A stretch of 64,000 nt of DNA from UBA2287 sp964479665. Lineage in GTDB: Bacteria; Bacteroidota; Bacteroidia; Bacteroidales; Tenuifilaceae. Below are positions 1 through 10,147 of this stretch, in pieces. The notes beneath the pieces were generated by a model. It did no database searches, was not told the origin of the DNA, and saw only the letters and a list, made by a program, of their open reading frames with translations. Location of the stretch: NCBI GenBank assembly GCA_964479665.1, contig CAYZNN010000014.1, positions 13,995 to 77,994 on the forward strand, given 5' to 3'. Every line of letters starts with the position of its first letter. The stretch's first letter is position 1. The translations under genes and the position numbers were made by a program.

Positions 1-1926
1 TGGAGGGTTGATGTGGGGAGAACCGAATTGTACCTTTTGGATACCGATTATGAAGATAACATGCAACAAGACAGGATGATAACGCATCATTTGTACGGAG
101 GCGACTGGGAGAATAGGTTTAAACAGGAGATGCTTTTAGGAATTGGAGGGGTAAGGGCGTTAAAGCAAATAGGAGTGCACCCCGATATCTATCACTTAAA
201 CGAAGGTCATGCTGCCTTTGCTGGCTTAGAAAGGCTTCGGGCTTTTATTACCGACGAAAAGTTTTCATTTTCCGAGGCCATGGAGTTGGTAAAATCATCG
301 AGCCTTTTCACTACGCATACTCCCGTTCCGGCAGGTCACGATGCATTTTCTGAGGATATGCTTCGAACCTATATGTCGCACTATCCCGATAGACTGGGGA
401 TTGAGTGGGACCAATTTATGAATCTTGGCAGAATGAATCCCAACGATGCCACTGAGAAATTCTCCATGAGCCACTTAGCTGCAAACCTTTCACAAGAAGT
501 GAACGGTGTAAGCTGGCTTCACGGTGAAGTAAGTAAGGACATGTTTGCTGGATTATGGCCCGGGTACTTCCCCGGCGAGTTGCATATTGGCTATGTTACA
601 AATGGGGTGCATTACCCCACCTGGACTGGTTCTGAATGGAGAGCTTTACTCGAGGGCAACGGACAGGAAAAAAGCTTCGACAACAAACCACTTTGGGAGC
701 GAATCGGATCAGTTCCTGAAAGTAAAATTTGGGAAATTCGAAATTTACAAAGGAAACGACTCGTTGACCTAATTCGAAAGCGGCTTGCAAACCCCAAAAT
801 GGTGAAATACGAGAGCCCACGACAGATTGTTGAAATTCAGGAGAAGTTGCGCGAAGATGTTCTAACAATTGGTTTCGCCCGTCGCTTTGCAACCTATAAG
901 CGGGCTCATTTGCTAATGCGCGATTTGGACAGGCTAGAGAAAATTGTTAATAATCCCAATCGTCCCGTGCAATTCATATTTGCTGGGAAAGCCCATCCGC
1001 ACGATAAGGCAGGCCAGGATTTAATAAAACGAATAGTTGAAGTTACCAAAATGCCCCAGTTTATTGGCCGAATTCTATTCCTTCAGAACTACGACATGGA
1101 GCTGGCCCGAAAAATGACAAGAGGGGTTGATATTTGGTTAAATACTCCTACCCGCCCACTAGAAGCCTCAGGAACCAGCGGAATGAAGGCTGTTATGAAT
1201 GGGGCGCTGCATTTTAGCGTTCTCGATGGTTGGTGGGTAGAAGGCTACAAGGAGGATGCCGGTTGGTCTCTGCCGATGGAAAAAACCTATGTTCAGCAAG
1301 AATTTCAAGACGAACTAGATGCCGAAATGCTCTATACGATTATTGAAAACGAAATAACTCCAGCCTTTTACAACCGCAATGCCGAAGATATACCTGCCGT
1401 GTGGATTGGTTTTGTAAAAAAATCGATGGGCGAAGTGGCCTCGCAGTTCACAACAACCCGGATGTTGGAAGATTATGAGCAACGCTTCTACAACAGACTC
1501 TACATCCGTTCAAAGCGTTTGCTCGAAGATGATGCAGAATTGGCCAGACGAATCTCAAATTGGAAAAAAAGAGTATCGAGGCATTGGGAATCAATGGAAG
1601 TTATATCAGCTGAACAGTTCGACATTTCAAGGCAAGCAATTGTTCTTGGAAAAGAGTACACGTCAGAAGTTGTAATTGATATGGGAAAACTGCTTCCCGA
1701 CGACATTGGGGTTGAACTGGTTGTGGCTAAGATGATAGAGGATGGTCAGGTTACTATAAAACGGGTTCAGGAGTTCGATTTAGAGCATGTTGATGGCAGC
1801 AGAGCCATTTTTAAACTCACTTTAGTGCCCGATGAGCCAGGCGTTTTCGAATCGGGAATAAGGGTATTTGCTAAGAACAAGGAATTGCCCCATAGAATGG
1901 ATTTCAATTTGGTGCATTGGGTATAA
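1..1926 (+). CDS. glgP: Alpha-glucan (glycogen) phosphorylase, 5' end outside window
   Basis: Cytosolic GT35 phosphorylase that releases glucose-1-phosphate from glycogen or maltodextrin. The reading frame is open from base 1, so 641 C-terminal residues are visible and roughly the first 200 of a typical 850-residue bacteroidetal enzyme are missing. Visible landmarks are HLNEGHAAF near residue 60 and the pyridoxal-phosphate site EASGTSGMKA, whose lysine codon is at 1186-1188. The variant GTSGMK rather than GTGNMK is usual for the shorter alpha-glucan phosphorylase subfamily (TIGR02094-like). A GTG at 13 is internal and is not the start. The gene stands apart from purH by 261 bases. The family call is secure; the exact glucan substrate is not visible. 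Confidence 0.93.
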   Translation, partial: WRVDVGRTELYLLDTDYEDNMQQDRMITHHLYGGDWENRFKQEMLLGIGGVRALKQIGVHPDIYHLNEGHAAFAGLERLRAFITDEKFSFSEAMELVKSSSLFTTHTPVPAGHDAFSEDMLRTYMSHYPDRLGIEWDQFMNLGRMNPNDATEKFSMSHLAANLSQEVNGVSWLHGEVSKDMFAGLWPGYFPGELHIGYVTNGVHYPTWTGSEWRALLEGNGQEKSFDNKPLWERIGSVPESKIWEIRNLQRKRLVDLIRKRLANPKMVKYESPRQIVEIQEKLREDVLTIGFARRFATYKRAHLLMRDLDRLEKIVNNPNRPVQFIFAGKAHPHDKAGQDLIKRIVEVTKMPQFIGRILFLQNYDMELARKMTRGVDIWLNTPTRPLEASGTSGMKAVMNGALHFSVLDGWWVEGYKEDAGWSLPMEKTYVQQEFQDELDAEMLYTIIENEITPAFYNRNAEDIPAVWIGFVKKSMGEVASQFTTTRMLEDYEQRFYNRLYIRSKRLLEDDAELARRISNWKKRVSRHWESMEVISAEQFDISRQAIVLGKEYTSEVVIDMGKLLPDDIGVELVVAKMIEDGQVTIKRVQEFDLEHVDGSRAIFKLTLVPDEPGVFESGIRVFAKNKELPHRMDFNLVHWV

Positions 1927-2187
1927 TTGAGCGTTCCTCCAATGCTCTAGATCTTTTATTTAGCCTGCTTTTCATTGCGTTTCTCAATGTAAACATGAAA
2001 CACAATGGGAAGCAGGTAATTTAATTGTATGTATACCTGTGACTTACACTGCGACTTCTGGGCGATTATAATGGTCAGAATAGAAATACAATTTTTTATT
2101 AAAAAGAAGGAAAAAACTTTGTTTTAATCACTTGATTTATCAAAGCTTTTACCCATTTTTGTGGTCTACAAAAAGTAATGTTGCCAA

Positions 2188-3720
2188 ATGGGGTTGAATT
2201 CGTTTAAGCAAATTAAAAAAGCATTAATATCCGTTTACTATAAGGACAATCTTTCATTAATCGTTGAACTGCTTAGCAAACAGGGCGTTTCAATTTTTTC
2301 AACGGGTGGAACCCTAAATTTTATTAAAGAACTAGGAGTTGATGCAAAATCCGTAGAGGACCTAACAGGATACCCATCAATTTTAAGCGGAAGGGTTAAA
2401 ACATTGCACCCAAAAGTATTTGGGGGCATACTGGCACGCACAGACAACCCAAACGACCTTGCACAACTTACCCAATTCGATATTCCCCAGTTCGATTTGG
2501 TAATTGTTGATCTCTATCCCTTTGAGGAAACCGTGAAAAAGGGGGGTGACCACAACGAAATTATTGAGAAAATTGATATTGGTGGAATTTCGCTCATTAG
2601 GGCAGCAGCAAAAAACTACAACGATGTTTTAATCGTTTCATCGCGCAATCAGTATCCACAACTTATAAATTTACTGGCAAAGGGCAATGGGCAAACCGAC
2701 CTAGAAACCAGAAAAGCCTTTGCCCTTGAAGCCTTTAATGTATCGAGCCACTACGATATGGCTATATACTCTTACTTTGCAGGATCAACCCCACCTTCTA
2801 CATTCAAACTCAGCTGCACAAATATGAAGCCCCTTCGTTACGGTGAGAATCCGCATCAAAAAGGGTTTTTCTACGGCAACTTCGAAAATCATTTTGAACA
2901 GTTGAATGGCAAGGAGGTTTCGTACAATAACTTGTTGGATATTGATGCAGCCATTAATCTGATTGCAGAATTCGAACAGCCAACCATTGCAATTCTGAAG
3001 CACAATAACGCATGTGGCTTGGCCACAAATGATTCGCTCATTGAGGCATGGCGCTTGGCCCTTGCTGGCGACCCCGTTTCAGCTTTCGGGGGCGTAATTG
3101 TTTCTAATTGCCCGGTTAATGAGGAAACGGCAAAAGAGATGGATAAGTTATTTTTCGAGGTATTAATATCCCCCAATTATATTTCATCTGCCTTAACCAT
3201 CTTGTGCGCAAAGAAGAATAGAATAATTTTGAAGTTTAAAGACCCAATCGTTTCTAAGCTTCAGTATAGGAGTATATTGGGTGGCGTATTGGTTCAGGAA
3301 TCCGATAATAAATCGGAGGTTCCTGCCGATATTAAGGTAGCAACCACAAAAAATCCATCGGAACAGGAAATAGCCGATTTGCTATTTGCCAATCGAATTG
3401 TAAAGCATTCCAAGTCGAATGCCATAGTGCTTGCAAAAAACGCACAGTTGTTGGCAAGCGGGGTAGGCGAAACTTCGCGGGTCGATGCCCTAAAGCATGC
3501 CATTGAGAAGGCAAAAGCCCTTGGGCATTCGCTTGAAGGAGCAGTTATGGCTTCCGATGCATTTTTCCCTTTCCCCGATTGCGTTGAAATTGCGCATGCA
3601 GCCGGTGTTTCAGCCGTTATCCAGCCAGGGGGGTCAGTACGCGATAATGAATCGATTGATTTCTGTAATACACATGGATTGTCGATGGTAATTACAGGAA
3701 TTCGTCATTTTAAACATTAA
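2188..3720 (+). CDS. purH: Bifunctional AICAR formyltransferase/IMP cyclohydrolase
   Basis: Performs the last two steps of de novo IMP synthesis in the cytosol: formylation of AICAR with 10-formyl-THF, then ring closure. The 510 residues match the usual family length. The N-terminal methylglyoxal-synthase-like cyclohydrolase domain (about 1-190) contains STGGT and SGRVKTLHP. The C-terminal AICAR transformylase domain carries KHNNACG, with the catalytic Lys271-His272 pair. ATG 2188 is the first start of the long frame; an ATG at 2178 is out of frame. It lies 20 bases ahead of mreB, an arrangement common in Bacteroidetes, so it may share transcription with the mre genes. Confidence 0.97.
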   Translation: MGLNSFKQIKKALISVYYKDNLSLIVELLSKQGVSIFSTGGTLNFIKELGVDAKSVEDLTGYPSILSGRVKTLHPKVFGGILARTDNPNDLAQLTQFDIPQFDLVIVDLYPFEETVKKGGDHNEIIEKIDIGGISLIRAAAKNYNDVLIVSSRNQYPQLINLLAKGNGQTDLETRKAFALEAFNVSSHYDMAIYSYFAGSTPPSTFKLSCTNMKPLRYGENPHQKGFFYGNFENHFEQLNGKEVSYNNLLDIDAAINLIAEFEQPTIAILKHNNACGLATNDSLIEAWRLALAGDPVSAFGGVIVSNCPVNEETAKEMDKLFFEVLISPNYISSALTILCAKKNRIILKFKDPIVSKLQYRSILGGVLVQESDNKSEVPADIKVATTKNPSEQEIADLLFANRIVKHSKSNAIVLAKNAQLLASGVGETSRVDALKHAIEKAKALGHSLEGAVMASDAFFPFPDCVEIAHAAGVSAVIQPGGSVRDNESIDFCNTHGLSMVITGIRHFKH

Positions 3721-3740
3721 ACGATTTAAAAATTAATAAT

Positions 3741-4763
3741 ATGGGACTCTTCTCTTTCTTTACACAGGAACTAGCAATTGACCTTGGAACGGCCAATACA
3801 ATTATCATTTATAACGACAAAATTGTTGTGGATGAGCCTTCAATCGTTGCAATTGATCAGGCAACGGGAAAACTTATTGCAATTGGCGAAAAAGCAAGGC
3901 AAATGCACGGAAAAACCCACGAGAGCATTCGAACCATCAGGCCCCTTCGCGATGGCGTTATTGCCGACTTCAATGCTGCAGAGCAGATGATTAGGGGGAT
4001 GATTAAAATGATTAATGCTAAAAATAAGTTCTTTACCCCTTCATTACGCATGGTGGTTTGCATACCAAGTGGTAGCACCGAGGTGGAAATTAGGGCTGTT
4101 CGCGACTCATCGGAGCATGCTGGCGGGAGGGATGTTTATATGATTTATGAGCCGATGGCTGCTTCACTGGGTATTGGAATTGATGTATTGGCTCCCGAAG
4201 GAAGTATGGTTGTTGATATTGGAGGAGGAACTACCGAAATTGCCGTAATTGCACTTGGAGGTATTGTTTGTAATAAATCAATTCGAATTGCAGGAGACGG
4301 ATTTACCGCAGACATTCAGGCGTATATGCGCCACCAGCATAATATTAAAATTGGTGAGCGCACTGCCGAAGACATAAAAATTGGAGTTGGTTCAGCACTT
4401 CCCGACTTGGATAACCCTCCCGCCGATTTCATTGTGCGCGGCCCCAACCTCATGACTGCCTTACCTATAGAAATTCCTATCTCTTACCAGGAAATTGCCC
4501 ACTGCCTCGACAAGTCTCTTTCGAAGGTTGAAACAGCTATCCTTAGTGTTTTAGAACAAACCCCTCCCGAACTCTATGCCGATATTGTTCAGAAAGGAAT
4601 ATACCTTGCGGGTGGAGGTGCTCTTTTACGCGGACTCGATAAACGCCTTACCGAAAAAATTAATATTCCTTTTGTAGTGGCCGAAGACCCCCTTCATGCT
4701 GTTGCTCGGGGAACAGGTATCGCATTAAAGAATATCGATAAATTCCCATTCTTAATGCGATAG
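3741..4763 (+). CDS. mreB: Rod shape-determining protein MreB
   Basis: Bacterial actin homologue that forms membrane-associated filaments and positions the elongation peptidoglycan machinery. Actin-fold nucleotide motifs are visible: DLGTANT from residue 14 (phosphate 1), DIGGGTTEIAV in the middle (phosphate 2) and AGGGALLRGL near residue 290 (adenosine motif). The 340-residue length is standard. The N-terminus MGLFSFFTQE includes the short hydrophobic/amphipathic leader by which MreB binds membrane. It is followed after 17 bases by mreC, then mreD, PBP2 and rodA, making a complete elongasome operon. Confidence 0.98.
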   Translation: MGLFSFFTQELAIDLGTANTIIIYNDKIVVDEPSIVAIDQATGKLIAIGEKARQMHGKTHESIRTIRPLRDGVIADFNAAEQMIRGMIKMINAKNKFFTPSLRMVVCIPSGSTEVEIRAVRDSSEHAGGRDVYMIYEPMAASLGIGIDVLAPEGSMVVDIGGGTTEIAVIALGGIVCNKSIRIAGDGFTADIQAYMRHQHNIKIGERTAEDIKIGVGSALPDLDNPPADFIVRGPNLMTALPIEIPISYQEIAHCLDKSLSKVETAILSVLEQTPPELYADIVQKGIYLAGGGALLRGLDKRLTEKINIPFVVAEDPLHAVARGTGIALKNIDKFPFLMR

Positions 4764-4780
4764 CAAATTTGAAGTAAGGG

Positions 4781-5596
4781 ATGAAAACGCTTATTCGATT
4801 CATAGTTCAATACCAATTCGTTTTGCTTTTCCTCCTTTTTGAGGGGTTTTCGATATGGCTTGTTGCTAAATCGAACTATTTTCAAAGAGCCGCTTTTGGA
4901 AGCATAACAAGGGGAGCACTTGGCACTGTGAGTTCTAGTGTCGATAGAGTAGCCCGATACTTCGATCTGATTGAAACCAATCAGCAACTTGTAAAGGAAA
5001 ATATTGAACTCCGACAGCAGTTAACTTATGCTACGGCATTAATCGAGGAGCAGTTTAAGCACTTTATCGACACCTCAATGCAAGGGCGTTTTGCCTACAT
5101 CCCCGCCCGTATTATCAGCAACTCGGTTAACAAACAGTATAATAATTTGCTGCTAAATGTTGGAAAAAATCAGGGGGTAACCCACGAAATGGGTGTTGTT
5201 ACTACAGGCGGAGTTGTTGGAATAGTTACTTCTGTTAGTTCCAACTTTTCTTCTGTAATATCCTTGCTTAATGTCGATTTACGAGTGTCGGCCAGAGTAA
5301 AAAAGAATCGATACTTCGGATCAATGTATTGGGATGGAAAGGACTACCGATATGCCCAACTCGCTGATATTCCAATTCATGTTGACGTTGCACTTGGCGA
5401 CACCATAGTTACAAGCGGTTTCTCCTCAATCTTTCCTGCCGACATAACATTAGGAACCATTGCGGAGGTTGATAAATCATCGGGGAATTTCATTAAAATT
5501 CGGGTTGCGCTTACTAACGATTTTCGTAAACTCGACCAGGTGTGGGTTGTTAAAAATAACTATTTAGAAGAAGAAAAAACAATTGGGCAACCATGA
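4781..5596 (+). CDS. mreC: Rod shape-determining protein MreC
   Basis: Bitopic periplasmic scaffold that links MreB to PBP2 and activates it. Visible parts are one transmembrane helix at about residues 10-30, a coiled-coil segment around residues 60-90 (ETNQQLVKENIELRQQL), then the two-barrel periplasmic domain containing GVVTTGGVVG. 271 residues is a usual length. Its last four bases (ATGA) overlap the start of mreD, indicating coupled translation. Confidence 0.95.
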   Translation: MKTLIRFIVQYQFVLLFLLFEGFSIWLVAKSNYFQRAAFGSITRGALGTVSSSVDRVARYFDLIETNQQLVKENIELRQQLTYATALIEEQFKHFIDTSMQGRFAYIPARIISNSVNKQYNNLLLNVGKNQGVTHEMGVVTTGGVVGIVTSVSSNFSSVISLLNVDLRVSARVKKNRYFGSMYWDGKDYRYAQLADIPIHVDVALGDTIVTSGFSSIFPADITLGTIAEVDKSSGNFIKIRVALTNDFRKLDQVWVVKNNYLEEEKTIGQP

Positions 5597-6096
5597 AGGG
5601 GACTCCTAAATTACTTATTCTCTTGCTGATTCTCGTTTTTCTTCAGATTTTTGTTTTCAATACAGTAAATCTGGGGGGATACATAAATCCATATATATAC
5701 CTTGTTTTTATTCTTATACTCCCATTCGAAACGCCTGGCTGGCTTTTATTATTGCTCTCGTTCCTTTTAGGTATCTCTATCGACTCATTCATGGGCACCC
5801 TGGGCATGCATGCATCGGCAATGGTTTTTATGGCTTTCATACGTCACTACTTTCTTAATTATATGAACTTAAAAGGCGACGTTGAGAAGAGAGGATATTT
5901 AAATGTTGAAAACTTCGGCTTTACCTGGTCCCTACGTTACGTTATTATTATGGTTTTAGTGCATCATTTTGTGCTATTCTTTATTGAGTCGTTCACTTTT
6001 TCCGGGTTTTTTCATACTCTTTGGAGAGTAATTCTGAGTACTATCTCAACCTCTTTTTTTATAATATTGGGTCAGTATCTATTTGCTCGCAGGTAA
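5593..6096 (+). CDS. mreD: Rod shape-determining protein MreD
   Basis: Small integral membrane protein of the elongasome; 167 residues with about five hydrophobic segments and almost no soluble domain. Sequence identity in this family is poor, so the call rests on length, hydrophobicity and position between mreC and the PBP2 gene. The start overlaps the mreC stop by ATGA. A 12-base gap separates it from the PBP2 gene. Confidence 0.9.
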   Translation: MKGTPKLLILLLILVFLQIFVFNTVNLGGYINPYIYLVFILILPFETPGWLLLLLSFLLGISIDSFMGTLGMHASAMVFMAFIRHYFLNYMNLKGDVEKRGYLNVENFGFTWSLRYVIIMVLVHHFVLFFIESFTFSGFFHTLWRVILSTISTSFFIILGQYLFARR

Positions 6097-6108
6097 ACTA
6101 TTCCAATT

Positions 6109-7953
6109 GTGGCAGACAATTTTTCTTTCAACCGACGTAATGTTATTGTTGCAATCCTTATTGCAACGTTTTTAGTTATTCTTATTAGGTTATTCACCCT
6201 TCAGGTTACCAACCGGTCATATAAAATGTCGGCAAGTAATAATGTGTTCCGATATATTACTCAGTACCCTGCCCGCGGTTTAATTTTCGATAGGAATGGA
6301 GAAATTCTGGTATCGAATAAGGTGGCTTACGACTTAATGATAATACCAAGTCAAGTGAAAACCTTTGACACAACCGAACTTTGCCAGATTTTAGCCCTAC
6401 CCAAGGAGTCTCTAATAGCGAGTATACGCGATGCAAAATCTTACTCATACTTTAAGCCCTCCATATTAGTTAGGCAAATTTCGCTTGAAGCCTATGGTGT
6501 ACTTCAAGAGAAACTCTTCAAGTACCCTGGTTTTTATGTTCAACCTCGTACGCTTCGAGCATATCCAAAAAATATTGCGGCCCATTTGCTGGGATACGTA
6601 GGCGAGGTGAACGAGAAAGTTATTAAGCGCGATGCCTATTACCAAATGGGCGATTATATAGGAATAAGTGGATTGGAAAGTACCTACGAGGAGGAGCTGC
6701 GCGGACGAAAAGGCGTAAGTGTCTTCTTGGTCGATGTTCACAACAGAATAAAAGGTTCCTATGCTGAAGGCAAATACGATACTGCTGCTGTTTTAGGCAA
6801 GAACCTAACTTGCACAATCGATGCTAAGCTACAGGAGTATGGCGAAAAACTTATGAACAATAAGTATGGGTCTGTAGTGGCTCTCGATCCTGCAACAGGT
6901 GAAGTGCTGGCAATGGTTTCGAGTCCAACTTATCCACCCGATTTGCTAGTTGGAAGGGAACGTAGTCCAAATTTCAGAAGGTTAGAAGCCGATACGCTCA
7001 AACCGCTTTTCAATCGAGCGCTTATGGCCCTCTATCCGCCCGGCTCAACCTTTAAAATTGTTAATGCTTTAATTGGGCTACAGGAAGGGGTTGTACGCCC
7101 GGAGACCCGATACTCGTGCGATGGCGCCTATCGTGTAGGCAGAGGAGTGGGGTGTCATGCGCATCCGTCACCACTCAATTTAATAGGCTCTGTTCAGGCT
7201 TCTTGCAATACCTACTATTGCCATGTTTTTAGGAATGTAATTGATAACAAGAAATATGGGTCTGTAGAAAATGGCTTTTCTGCGTGGAAATCGCATGTAG
7301 AATCGTTTGGCTTTGGCCATCGGCTCAATATCGATCAGCCCAACGAACTGCCAGGTAATGTCCCCACAATTAGTTTTTACGATAGGTATTTCAGAAAAGG
7401 AGGTTGGAACTCATTGACCATCATTTCGCTCTCAATTGGTCAGGGTGAATTGGGTACAACCCCCCTGCAAATGGCCAATATGGTTTCGGTAATTGCAAAC
7501 AGAGGCCACTACTATACGCCTCACCTTGTTAAAGCAATAGATGGTTTGGATAGAATAGAACCTCGCTTTAAAATGAAGAACCAATCTACTATCGATTCGG
7601 TTTGGTTTAACTATGTAGTTGAGGGCATGGATATGGCTGTAAATGGCCCTCCGGGTAGCGGCAGTACAGGACGGATTGCAGCAATTCCAGGCATAACGGT
7701 ATGCGGCAAGACCGGAACATCAGAAAATCCACATGGAAACGACCACTCAGTTTTTGTTGCGTTTGCTCCAAAGCATGACCCAAAAATTGCAATAGCAGTT
7801 TATGTGGAAAATGCTGGTTTTGGGGCTACTTGGGCTGCTCCCATTGCCAGTTTAATGATTGAAAAGTATTTAAACGGAAATATTTCTAGAACTTGGTTGG
7901 AAGAAAGTATGTTGGAATCAAACTTACTCGACAGGCGTGCAAAGAAGAAATAG
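6109..7953 (+). CDS. mrdA: Penicillin-binding protein 2, elongation transpeptidase
   Basis: Class B PBP that cross-links lateral-wall peptidoglycan together with RodA. It has an N-terminal transmembrane helix (about residues 12-32), then the PBP dimerisation domain (RAYPKNIAAHLLGYVGEV), then the transpeptidase domain. All three active-site motifs are present: Ser313-x-x-Lys (STFK), Ser365-Cys-Asn367 and Lys534-Thr-Gly. The start is GTG at 6109; no ATG fits between the mreD stop and the transmembrane helix. 614 residues is normal. The 3' end overlaps rodA by 17 bases. Confidence 0.95.
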   Translation: MADNFSFNRRNVIVAILIATFLVILIRLFTLQVTNRSYKMSASNNVFRYITQYPARGLIFDRNGEILVSNKVAYDLMIIPSQVKTFDTTELCQILALPKESLIASIRDAKSYSYFKPSILVRQISLEAYGVLQEKLFKYPGFYVQPRTLRAYPKNIAAHLLGYVGEVNEKVIKRDAYYQMGDYIGISGLESTYEEELRGRKGVSVFLVDVHNRIKGSYAEGKYDTAAVLGKNLTCTIDAKLQEYGEKLMNNKYGSVVALDPATGEVLAMVSSPTYPPDLLVGRERSPNFRRLEADTLKPLFNRALMALYPPGSTFKIVNALIGLQEGVVRPETRYSCDGAYRVGRGVGCHAHPSPLNLIGSVQASCNTYYCHVFRNVIDNKKYGSVENGFSAWKSHVESFGFGHRLNIDQPNELPGNVPTISFYDRYFRKGGWNSLTIISLSIGQGELGTTPLQMANMVSVIANRGHYYTPHLVKAIDGLDRIEPRFKMKNQSTIDSVWFNYVVEGMDMAVNGPPGSGSTGRIAAIPGITVCGKTGTSENPHGNDHSVFVAFAPKHDPKIAIAVYVENAGFGATWAAPIASLMIEKYLNGNISRTWLEESMLESNLLDRRAKKK

Positions 7954-9352
7954 CATATTAAGAAATCTCGATTGGACTACGGTCTTTGTTTATCTGGCCC
8001 TCGTTTTTATGGGGTGGCTGAATATATATTCAGCTGTTTATTCCGAGGAGCATAGCAGTATATTCGATTTGTCGCAAAGGTATGGTTCGCAATTGCTATG
8101 GATTGGATTTGCAGTTTTTATTGCAATAGTGGTACTGTTAGTCGATAGCCGGTTCTACTTTGTGTTTGCCAATTATATTTATATTCTGTTATTGATTGTT
8201 CTTGTAAGCGTGCTTTTTTTGGGTGTTGAGATAAATGCATCGAAATCGTGGTTTCAAATTGGGGGTTTCAGAATCCAACCTGCCGAGTTTGCTAAGTTTG
8301 CAACAGCATTAGCCTTAGCCAAACTTATGAGTGCCTATAATTTTAAATTGCTCACTTTTACATCGCTCATTAGGGTTGCAATAGTACTTTTTATACCATC
8401 GGTTCTTATACTTTTGCAGAACGATACAGGATCGGCGCTGGTTTATTCCTCCTTCATTTTCTTACTTTATCGCGAGGGATTGCCCCATTGGGTTATGCTT
8501 TTCATGGCATTTATGATCTTGTTGTTTATACTAGTCCTTGTATTCAATAAGATTGTAATATTAGTTAGTCTTTTCCTGTTCACAATGCTTCTTTTCGCAT
8601 TGTATACACAACGGTATCGCGATTCATTTCGATTCACAGTTGCGGTAGTGGGTTTAGGTGCGATACTCTTTGCTGTGTCAGAGTTTTTTAATGTAAACAT
8701 TTCGCTTTATTATCTTCTTCTAATCCCTATAGCAATAAGTTTACCAATTGCCCTTATTTATTCTTACCTCAACAAACTTAAGCTGGCAGTTTTTTTCATA
8801 CTTTTTTTAGTTGTTACTTCTGCCTTCAGTTTCAGTGTCGATTATATTTTTCACAGGGTGCTCGAAAGGCATCATCGGGAACGAATAATGGATCTCTTGG
8901 GGATTGAGTCCGACCCCTTAGGGTATGGCTATAATGTGAACCAATCGAAAATTGCTATAGGCTCGGGAGGTTTTGCAGGCAAAGGCTATTTGCAAGGCAC
9001 CCAAACCAAATTCAATTTTGTACCCGAGCAAAGTACCGACTTTATTTTTTGCACAGTTGGCGAGGAGTGGGGCTTTGTTGGGTCGGCTGTAGTGCTGGGG
9101 TTGTTTTTATTTTTTCTTTTGCGCTTAATTACTATTGCCGAACGCCAAAAGGAAGCATTTGCACGCATTTATGGCTATGGTGTAGTTTCCGTTTTTTCAT
9201 TCCACATTCTAATAAATATTGGAATGACCATAGGGCTGTTCCCTGTTATTGGTATTCCCTTGCCCTTCTTTAGCTACGGTGGATCGTCGCTATGGTCCTT
9301 CACCATCCTCCTCTTTATACTCCTTAAGTTCGATAGCGCCCGGCGCGATTAA
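7937..9352 (+). CDS. rodA: RodA, SEDS-family peptidoglycan glycosyltransferase
   Basis: Polytopic membrane glycosyltransferase that polymerises lipid II in the elongasome, working with the PBP2 encoded just upstream. SEDS landmarks are visible: QNDTGSALVY, GYNVNQSKIAIGSGG and PEQSTDFIF, then a final PFFSYGGSS. At 471 residues it is about 100 longer than the E. coli protein. The extra length is a hydrophobic stretch between about residues 190 and 300, which I recall as usual for Bacteroidetes RodA. The start is GTG 7937, inside the end of mrdA. The last 63 bases are shared, tail to tail, with the convergent gene at 9290-9955. Confidence 0.94.
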   Translation: MQRRNSILRNLDWTTVFVYLALVFMGWLNIYSAVYSEEHSSIFDLSQRYGSQLLWIGFAVFIAIVVLLVDSRFYFVFANYIYILLLIVLVSVLFLGVEINASKSWFQIGGFRIQPAEFAKFATALALAKLMSAYNFKLLTFTSLIRVAIVLFIPSVLILLQNDTGSALVYSSFIFLLYREGLPHWVMLFMAFMILLFILVLVFNKIVILVSLFLFTMLLFALYTQRYRDSFRFTVAVVGLGAILFAVSEFFNVNISLYYLLLIPIAISLPIALIYSYLNKLKLAVFFILFLVVTSAFSFSVDYIFHRVLERHHRERIMDLLGIESDPLGYGYNVNQSKIAIGSGGFAGKGYLQGTQTKFNFVPEQSTDFIFCTVGEEWGFVGSAVVLGLFLFFLLRLITIAERQKEAFARIYGYGVVSVFSFHILINIGMTIGLFPVIGIPLPFFSYGGSSLWSFTILLFILLKFDSARRD

Positions 9353-9955
9353 TTTGCGGTTGTAACCAGAAGGGACGATACCATGTTCCCTTTCAATATA
9401 ATCAATAATATTGAAAATGAATTGTTGGAATTGGGTTCGAATCTCAATGTAGTTTTCTAGTAGTGTGCTAATTGCATAGTCGGTTTGGTCGGGCAATGAG
9501 GTGGTTCTGCTCATTATCTCCATGGTCTTCCGAATACCATCAATGCTATGGTAGGTGTAAAGGCGGTTGCTTTGAATAATAAATGGCAATATGTTCCGGG
9601 CCGATCGGGGAAGCTCTCGGTACCGTTGCACCATTTGATAATAGAACTTTCGGGTGAAGTTTTTTAACGGGTATGGAGAAAAAGAGCCCCAGTAGTGCGC
9701 TAAAAAGTGATCGTAAAAAATGTCGACAACAACTCCCGCATATTTACCATAACCCTCTCGGAAGTGCTGTTTAATATCGGAAGTGCAGGTATGATTATCG
9801 GTAAAATAGTCGATAGCCCTATGAAGAAAAATACCCCTTTGCACACCATCACTATATCGGCTCAAAAAGCGGCCCTTAACATGGTCGCCAATAAAATTTC
9901 CAAGCCGAATATCGACATCATCACCAGAAAGGTACAGATGGGCCAAAAAATTCAT
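9290..9955 (-). CDS. Acyl carrier protein phosphodiesterase-like protein
   Basis: Resembles the AcpH/DUF479 family, which in E. coli removes phosphopantetheine from holo-ACP and has an HD-like metal site. Visible signatures are the N-terminus MNFLAHLYLS, GNFIGDHVKG, HRAIDYFTD and DIFYDHFLAHYW, and 221 residues fits the family. I place the start at the ATG at 9955, because the family begins exactly with MNFLAH; the 15 residues before it are not conserved. The C-terminus is encoded opposite the rodA 3' end for 63 bases. Biochemical activity of bacteroidetal members is inferred by family only. Confidence 0.85.
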   Translation of the reverse strand: MNFLAHLYLSGDDVDIRLGNFIGDHVKGRFLSRYSDGVQRGIFLHRAIDYFTDNHTCTSDIKQHFREGYGKYAGVVVDIFYDHFLAHYWGSFSPYPLKNFTRKFYYQMVQRYRELPRSARNILPFIIQSNRLYTYHSIDGIRKTMEIMSRTTSLPDQTDYAISTLLENYIEIRTQFQQFIFNIIDYIEREHGIVPSGYNRKLIAPGAIELKEYKEEDGEGP

Positions 9956-10147
9956 ATAATAACCAATTGCTCTGCAATATAGGAATAAAACAGCAACCAT
10001 TCAATTGAATTGGAGCCATTAATACCATTTTTAGTTAAAAGTGGCAGTTTTCTCTTTTCTCCCAGTGGTTTGGACTGTTGAGTTAAAACATGGTAAACCC
10101 TCCAGCTGGCCTAGTGTGCTGCAATATACTTATAGCAATTTGGGTTG

